From CAYTTR01 sp964440805 (GTDB lineage Bacteria; Acidobacteriota; Aminicenantia; Aminicenantales; Aminicenantaceae), in NCBI GenBank assembly GCA_964440805.1, contig CAYTTR010000022.1:1-44937 (forward strand): a stretch of DNA of 44,937 nucleotides, in the 5' to 3' direction. Of this stretch, positions 40,978 through 44,937 are shown one piece after another. Both the position numbers and the translations under genes were made by a program. The notes under the pieces are model-generated. The model ran no database searches and was not told where the DNA came from. It worked only from the letters and a program-made list of their open reading frames with translations. Position 1 is the first letter of the stretch. Every line of letters begins with the position of its first letter.

Positions 40978-41352
40978 CTATTTTCTTGTCGCCTGAAGGA
41001 TAAATTTCCGCGTTTCAGGTTCCAGCCATTTTTTAATCCGGTAAAATGCTTTCTGGGATAATTCTTTTTCAAAATAGTTCAGGAAAACTCCAGCCATTGT
41101 TTTAATTTCAACCTGAGGCTCCTGGAGAAGGTGTTCACAGAAATTTAGAACTTCTTCTTCTTTCCACCTATTCCTGACACGCTTGTGAATCTCTGCTGCA
41201 ACCTGCCGCACCTGCTGAGCTGTAACACCATAACTTTTAACCGTTTCTTTGAAATATCTCTGGACCTGGCCGGCTTTTTCCGGGTCAGCCTGGCTCCTGA
41301 TTGATTCAACAGCCTTACGGGCAAGTGTCTGAATAGATTCAGGCTGGCTCAT
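40978..41352 (-). CDS. AlkD-family DNA alkylation repair protein with central deletion
   Basis: A 124-aa protein. Residues 1-108 match the N-terminal HEAT-like half of an AlkD-type family (KAGQVQRYFKETVKSYGVTA, EEEVLNFCEHLLQEPQVEIK, FYRIKKWL). The final residues (EPETRKFILQATRK) look like the family C-terminus. The usual middle, about 110 residues with the DNWALVD-type active-site region, is absent, yet the frame is intact. AGGAGG lies 5 nt before the ATG. Glycosylase activity is not expected. I assign the C-terminal match from memory of the family, so it is less certain than the N-terminal one. Confidence 0.75.
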   Translation of the reverse strand: MSQPESIQTLARKAVESIRSQADPEKAGQVQRYFKETVKSYGVTAQQVRQVAAEIHKRVRNRWKEEEVLNFCEHLLQEPQVEIKTMAGVFLNYFEKELSQKAFYRIKKWLEPETRKFILQATRK

Positions 41353-41378
41353 AATATCCTCCTTTGTAGTTGCGATGT

Positions 41379-41433
41379 TTTATTTAGTTTATTTGGTCTG
41401 TTTAGTTTATTTAGTTTATTAGGTTGGGTTGGT
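41379..41433. repeat. AT-rich tandem repeat (TTTAGTTTATT type)
   Basis: Four to five degenerate copies of TTTAGTTTATT lie just upstream of the AlkD-like gene and grade into GGTTGGGTTGG. It is similar to the complement of the tract at 40693-40733. The region 41353-41568 shows no gene. Confidence 0.55.
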
Positions 41434-41530
41434 TTGTCTCGTCTGCTATTTAGCGTTTTCATATTTGGTGGATTAAAGTATGGCCTTAAGAATCACTAAG
41501 ATTATCTCTTAAAAACACTAACTTCAAGTA

Positions 41531-41566
41531 AAAAGAAGGGAGACGTTCCCCCTTCTCACCCTTCTC
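41531..41566. repeat. Single degenerate REP-like unit
   Basis: AGACGTTCCCCCTTCTC resembles the GGGGACGTTCCCC core of the element at 40561-40799, and GAAGGG pairs with CCCTTC around it. It directly precedes the valS promoter. Confidence 0.4.
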
Positions 41567-41568
41567 AA

Positions 41569-41598
41569 TTGACCATTTTGTTTTCCCTGTGCTATATT
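41569..41598 (+). promoter_or_regulatory. Promoter of valS
   Basis: TTGACC (41569-41574) and TATATT (41593-41598) are separated by 18 nt. Transcription would start near 41605, about 60 nt before the chosen valS start. Confidence 0.55.
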
Positions 41599-41666
41599 CT
41601 TTGCTGTATACCGCCAGAAACAAAAGAAAGACTGGCCAGATTTGCGAAAAAAACCAGAGGAAAAGA

Positions 41667-44600
41667 ATGTCCAAGCAATTACCCAAACACTATGACCATT
41701 CAAGCCATGAAGGCCTAATATATAAGAAATGGGAAAAGGCTGATGTTTTCGCCGCTGTCCCGGATGAGCGGAGCGATATTTACGTCATCATGATGCCCCT
41801 GCCTAATGTGACCGGCGCTTTGCACATGGGCCATGCCATGGACAATATGATGCAGGACCTCCTCATCCGCTGGCACCGGATGATGGGTGATAATACTTTA
41901 TGGATGCCCGGAACAGACCACGCCGGCATCGCCACCCAGGCGGTAGTGGAAAAACGCTTGTTCGAACTGGAAGGAAAAACCCGGCATGATATCGGCAGGG
42001 AAGGCCTGGTCGCTAAAATCTGGGCCTGGAAAGATGAATATCAGCAGCGAATCGTCCGCCAGCTTCAAAGCATGGGCTGCTCCTGTGACTGGGGCAGACA
42101 GCGCTTCACCATGGATGCAGTCTGTACCAGGTCAGTCCGGGAGGCTTTTTTCCGCTTATTCCAGGACAAGCTGATTTACCGGGGTGACCGGCTGGTAAAC
42201 TGGGATGTCCAGCTTCAAACTGCTATCTCCGACGACGAAATCGTTTATGAGAAAGTCCAGGGACATTTCTGGCATATCCGCTACCCGGTGGTGGAACCTC
42301 AACCAGGAGAACCTGAATATATCACTGTGGCCACCACCAGGCCAGAGACCATGTTGGGGGATACTGCGGTAGCCTGTCATCCTGACCCGGCATCTGAACT
42401 GGACAAACTTATCCAAAGCCTCTGGGAAAAAACCAAGAATGCTCCCAGGCGGGAAGTTCCTCACCTGGAAGATCAGCTCAAGGAGGCAGAAAGCCGAAAA
42501 CATAATCTATTGCCTTTCCTTCTCAAACTGAAAGAAATGGCCCAGCAAGGAAGAAAAATTCTTCTCCCCCTGCTCAACCGGGAAATCCCCTTGATTCTTG
42601 ACCCCTGGGCCAAACCTGAAATTGGGTCTGGTTGTGTCAAAATTACACCTGCCCACGACCCCAATGACTATGATGTCTGGAGCCGCCACCGCACTGAGAT
42701 CGATATAATTAACATCCTGAACCCTGAGGGCACCCTTAACCACAAAGCCGGACCTTATGCCGGCCTCGACCGGTTCGAAGCCAGGGCCAAGGTGGTTGAG
42801 GATCTGGAAACGGCCGCTCTTCTGGAAAAAGTGGAAGACCGGGAAATTGAAATTGGACACTCCGACCGCTCCAAAACTCCCATTGAACCCTATCTTTCCA
42901 AGCAGTGGTTCATCCGCATGGGAGATATAGAAGGAGGAATTCTGTGCGGGAAAGATACCAAAAAGGAATTTAAATCAGCCGGATTGGCCCAAGTCGCCGT
43001 GGATGCTGTGGACCGGAATTTCCAATCACCTTCAGGAAGGAATCTAACCTTTCACCCCGATCACGAACGCTACAGCAGTACCTATTTAAACTGGCTTAGT
43101 GAAAAACGCGACTGGTGCATCAGCCGGCAGCTCTGGTGGGGGCACCGGATTCCCATTTGGATGCGCAGTTGTTCGCCGGAAGAGCTTCACTCCATAATAA
43201 AGGGAGTCTTCCCTGAAGGAGCCGACAATAACGTTTGTATCCGGCTGGCCGATCAGGAAGGAAATATATTCGACTTGAATGAAAGCCAAAAAATCCAACA
43301 GCTTTCTTCCCTTAATCTTCTGGTCTGCCTGCGAAACAAAGAGGCTGAGAATAAATACGGCCAGAGACTGGAAGCACAAGGATTGAAACATGATCCGGAT
43401 GTCCTGGACACCTGGTTCAGCTCAGCTCTATGGCCTTTCAGCACTCTTGGTTGGCCCGACCCGGAAACAGCCGAGGTTGATCCCGGACAGCGCCTCCTGG
43501 GAAAGACCGGCAACCTCCCCGACTGTCTTAGTTATTACTATCCCGGCTCATGCTTAGTCACCGGCAGGGATATTATTACCCTCTGGGTGGCCCGGATGCA
43601 GGTTATAGGGCTTTATTTTCTGGGAGATGTTCCTTTTACCGACTGCTTTATCCATGCCAATATCCAGGATGGAAAAGGCGAGCGGATGAGCAAAAGCAAA
43701 GGAAATGGTATTGACCCGGAAGAAATAATCGAGCGTTATGGAGCAGACACCATGCGCTATGTACTCTGCGATATGCAGACTGGAACCCAGGATATCCGGC
43801 TGCCCGTTCAAGCCATATCGCCTTACACCGGCGAGTTGGTTGACCTGGCCACAGCCAAGCACGGCCGGACTATCTTCACCTACATTTGCCCCCAAACCGG
43901 CAAGGAATTCGATGTTTTAGGAACAATGCCCGACCTGCCTTTGGCCAAAATCATCAGTAAACGTTTCGATTCAGGGAGGGCTTTTTGCACCAAACTATGG
44001 AACGCTGCCCGCTTCTCCTTGATGAACCTGGGAGAACACCGGTTCTCTCCGGTTGATTTTGATAGCCTTCTTACTGAAGACCGTTGGATTCTCTCCCGCT
44101 TGTCCCGGGCCATTGGAAAAGTTACTGTTCAGCTTGAAGCCTACAACCCGTCGGCTGCCATCGGCGCAGCCAGGGATTTTTTCTGGTCGGAACTGTGCGA
44201 TTGGTATTTGGAAATAATTAAACCCCGGTTAAAAAACAACTCCGCTGACCAAACCGCCAGGACTGTTCTTGCCCTGGCTATGGACAGGGTGCTCAGGCTG
44301 TTTCATCCTTTTGTTCCCTTCATCACAGAAGCATTGTGGGAACATCTCAACTCTCTCTGTCCTATCCGCGGATTGGAACAAGAGGAAAAAATATCTCCTT
44401 TCCTTATTTCTGCCGCCTGGCCTGAAACAATAAAAAAATGGGAAGACAAATCACTCGAAGAGGAATTCCAGTTAGCCCAGGATGTCGTAAGAGCAGTAAG
44501 GGATCTCCGGTCCCGCTACCAGATCTCTCCCCACAAAGAACTAACGGCCCTGATAAAAGCCAAACCAACTAAATCCGAAGTTCTGGTTCGGCTTTCTCCG

Positions 44601-44930
44601 GTTATCTGCCATCTGGGGCATTTATCAAGCCTTAAAACAAGCCATGACATAGAACGGTCTCCCACTGCCGCCATCCAGGTTCTGGGGGATATGGAACTCT
44701 ACCTTCCCAGTCTGATTGACCCAGCCAAAGAAGCAGAACGGTTAAGAAAACAACTTGAGAAATTAATCAAAGACTTAGCCCGAGCTGAAGCTAATCTTAG
44801 CAACGGGCAGTTTCTGGAACGGGCTCCTTCCCACGTTGTGAAAGCTGAAAAAAAGAACCACCAGGATTTATTGGAACAAATCAAGGTGATTAAAAATAAC
44901 CTGACCACCCTGGAAACCAAAAATATTTAA
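41667..44930 (+). CDS. valS: Valine-tRNA ligase, long form
   Basis: Class I synthetase charging tRNA-Val. It has the HIGH motif in PNVTGALHMGHAM, the KMSKS motif as GERMSKSKGNG and the editing-domain motif TTRPETMLGDTAV. The anticodon-binding domain and the C-terminal coiled coil (EAERLRKQLEKLIKDLARAE) complete it. I choose the ATG at 41667 with AGAGG 6 nt upstream; this gives 1087 aa, against about 880-950 aa for common ValRS. Extra length includes a charged helical insert in the editing domain (about residues 240-295) and a segment after GTQDIRLP (SPYTGELVDLATAKHGRTIF). KVEDREIEIGHSDRSKTPIE recalls the long ValRS of Planctomycetes. Confidence 0.94.
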   Translation: MSKQLPKHYDHSSHEGLIYKKWEKADVFAAVPDERSDIYVIMMPLPNVTGALHMGHAMDNMMQDLLIRWHRMMGDNTLWMPGTDHAGIATQAVVEKRLFELEGKTRHDIGREGLVAKIWAWKDEYQQRIVRQLQSMGCSCDWGRQRFTMDAVCTRSVREAFFRLFQDKLIYRGDRLVNWDVQLQTAISDDEIVYEKVQGHFWHIRYPVVEPQPGEPEYITVATTRPETMLGDTAVACHPDPASELDKLIQSLWEKTKNAPRREVPHLEDQLKEAESRKHNLLPFLLKLKEMAQQGRKILLPLLNREIPLILDPWAKPEIGSGCVKITPAHDPNDYDVWSRHRTEIDIINILNPEGTLNHKAGPYAGLDRFEARAKVVEDLETAALLEKVEDREIEIGHSDRSKTPIEPYLSKQWFIRMGDIEGGILCGKDTKKEFKSAGLAQVAVDAVDRNFQSPSGRNLTFHPDHERYSSTYLNWLSEKRDWCISRQLWWGHRIPIWMRSCSPEELHSIIKGVFPEGADNNVCIRLADQEGNIFDLNESQKIQQLSSLNLLVCLRNKEAENKYGQRLEAQGLKHDPDVLDTWFSSALWPFSTLGWPDPETAEVDPGQRLLGKTGNLPDCLSYYYPGSCLVTGRDIITLWVARMQVIGLYFLGDVPFTDCFIHANIQDGKGERMSKSKGNGIDPEEIIERYGADTMRYVLCDMQTGTQDIRLPVQAISPYTGELVDLATAKHGRTIFTYICPQTGKEFDVLGTMPDLPLAKIISKRFDSGRAFCTKLWNAARFSLMNLGEHRFSPVDFDSLLTEDRWILSRLSRAIGKVTVQLEAYNPSAAIGAARDFFWSELCDWYLEIIKPRLKNNSADQTARTVLALAMDRVLRLFHPFVPFITEALWEHLNSLCPIRGLEQEEKISPFLISAAWPETIKKWEDKSLEEEFQLAQDVVRAVRDLRSRYQISPHKELTALIKAKPTKSEVLVRLSPVICHLGHLSSLKTSHDIERSPTAAIQVLGDMELYLPSLIDPAKEAERLRKQLEKLIKDLARAEANLSNGQFLERAPSHVVKAEKKNHQDLLEQIKVIKNNLTTLETKNI

Positions 44931-44937
44931 CAAGCTG

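Noticed and set aside
1..44937. CRISPR arrays, prophage, transposase genes or rRNA
   Set aside because: No regularly spaced repeats, phage structural genes, transposases or rRNA-like sequence were seen on either strand.

Overview
The window reads as a chromosome segment of a Gram-negative (diderm) bacterium. LptD, LpxD and dTDP-rhamnose sugar genes point to an LPS outer membrane. The housekeeping genes are tightly packed in overlapping operons. The gene set and order (RNase Y-YmdB-XseA/B-IspA-Dxs-TlyA-NadK; ZapA-PheT-PheS-L20-L35-IF3-ThrS), the short PheT and the carbamate kinase/OTC/COG2403 block recall uncultured Acidobacteria-like lineages such as Candidatus Aminicenantes. That placement is inference from memory and has not been tested.

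Layout. 0.2-5.8 kb (minus): rfbB, rfbC, long-form rfbA, lptD and a TPR protein, all for cell-envelope polysaccharide and LPS assembly. 6.0-9.8 kb (plus): two small AtpI-type proteins, ATP synthase subunits a and c (c has a Na+-type ion site), a YihY-type membrane protein and LpxD. No F1 genes or subunit b are present. 9.8-12.5 kb (minus): thioredoxin reductase, thioredoxin and glycogen synthase. 12.6-21.7 kb (minus): NadK, TlyA, Dxs, polyprenyl synthase, exonuclease VII, YmdB, RNase Y, ZapA and a coiled-coil protein. 21.7-28.0 kb (minus): pheT, pheS, rplT, rpmI, infC, thrS and a tRNA-Val(GAC) with its own strong promoter.

28.3-37.2 kb is the accessory part. It holds a secreted M20 peptidase missing its catalytic core, a YfcE-type phosphodiesterase, a degenerate 290-bp inverted repeat, and an amino-acid operon. 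That operon encodes a COG2403 P-loop protein, carbamate kinase, ornithine carbamoyltransferase, a 704-aa unknown protein, an ornithine-cyclodeaminase-family enzyme and a wrecked proline-racemase-family gene. It probably links carbamoyl phosphate, ornithine and proline metabolism and could give ATP by substrate-level phosphorylation.

37.2-44.9 kb: a SelB-like protein with no GTPase domain is translationally coupled to RNase R. Next come a REP-type inverted repeat that abuts the RNase R promoter, an AlkD-family gene with its middle missing, AT-rich tandem repeats, and an unusually long valyl-tRNA synthetase.

Most notable points: (1) the GTPase-less SelB paired with RNase R; (2) several genes between 28 and 41 kb with clean internal deletions; (3) infC apparently starting at an ATC codon behind a perfect Shine-Dalgarno, with its 3' end overlapping rpmI by 86 nt; (4) a Na+-type c-ring; (5) the 704-aa unknown protein in the carbamoyl-phosphate operon; (6) PheRS-beta and ThrRS both lacking their N-terminal accessory domains.
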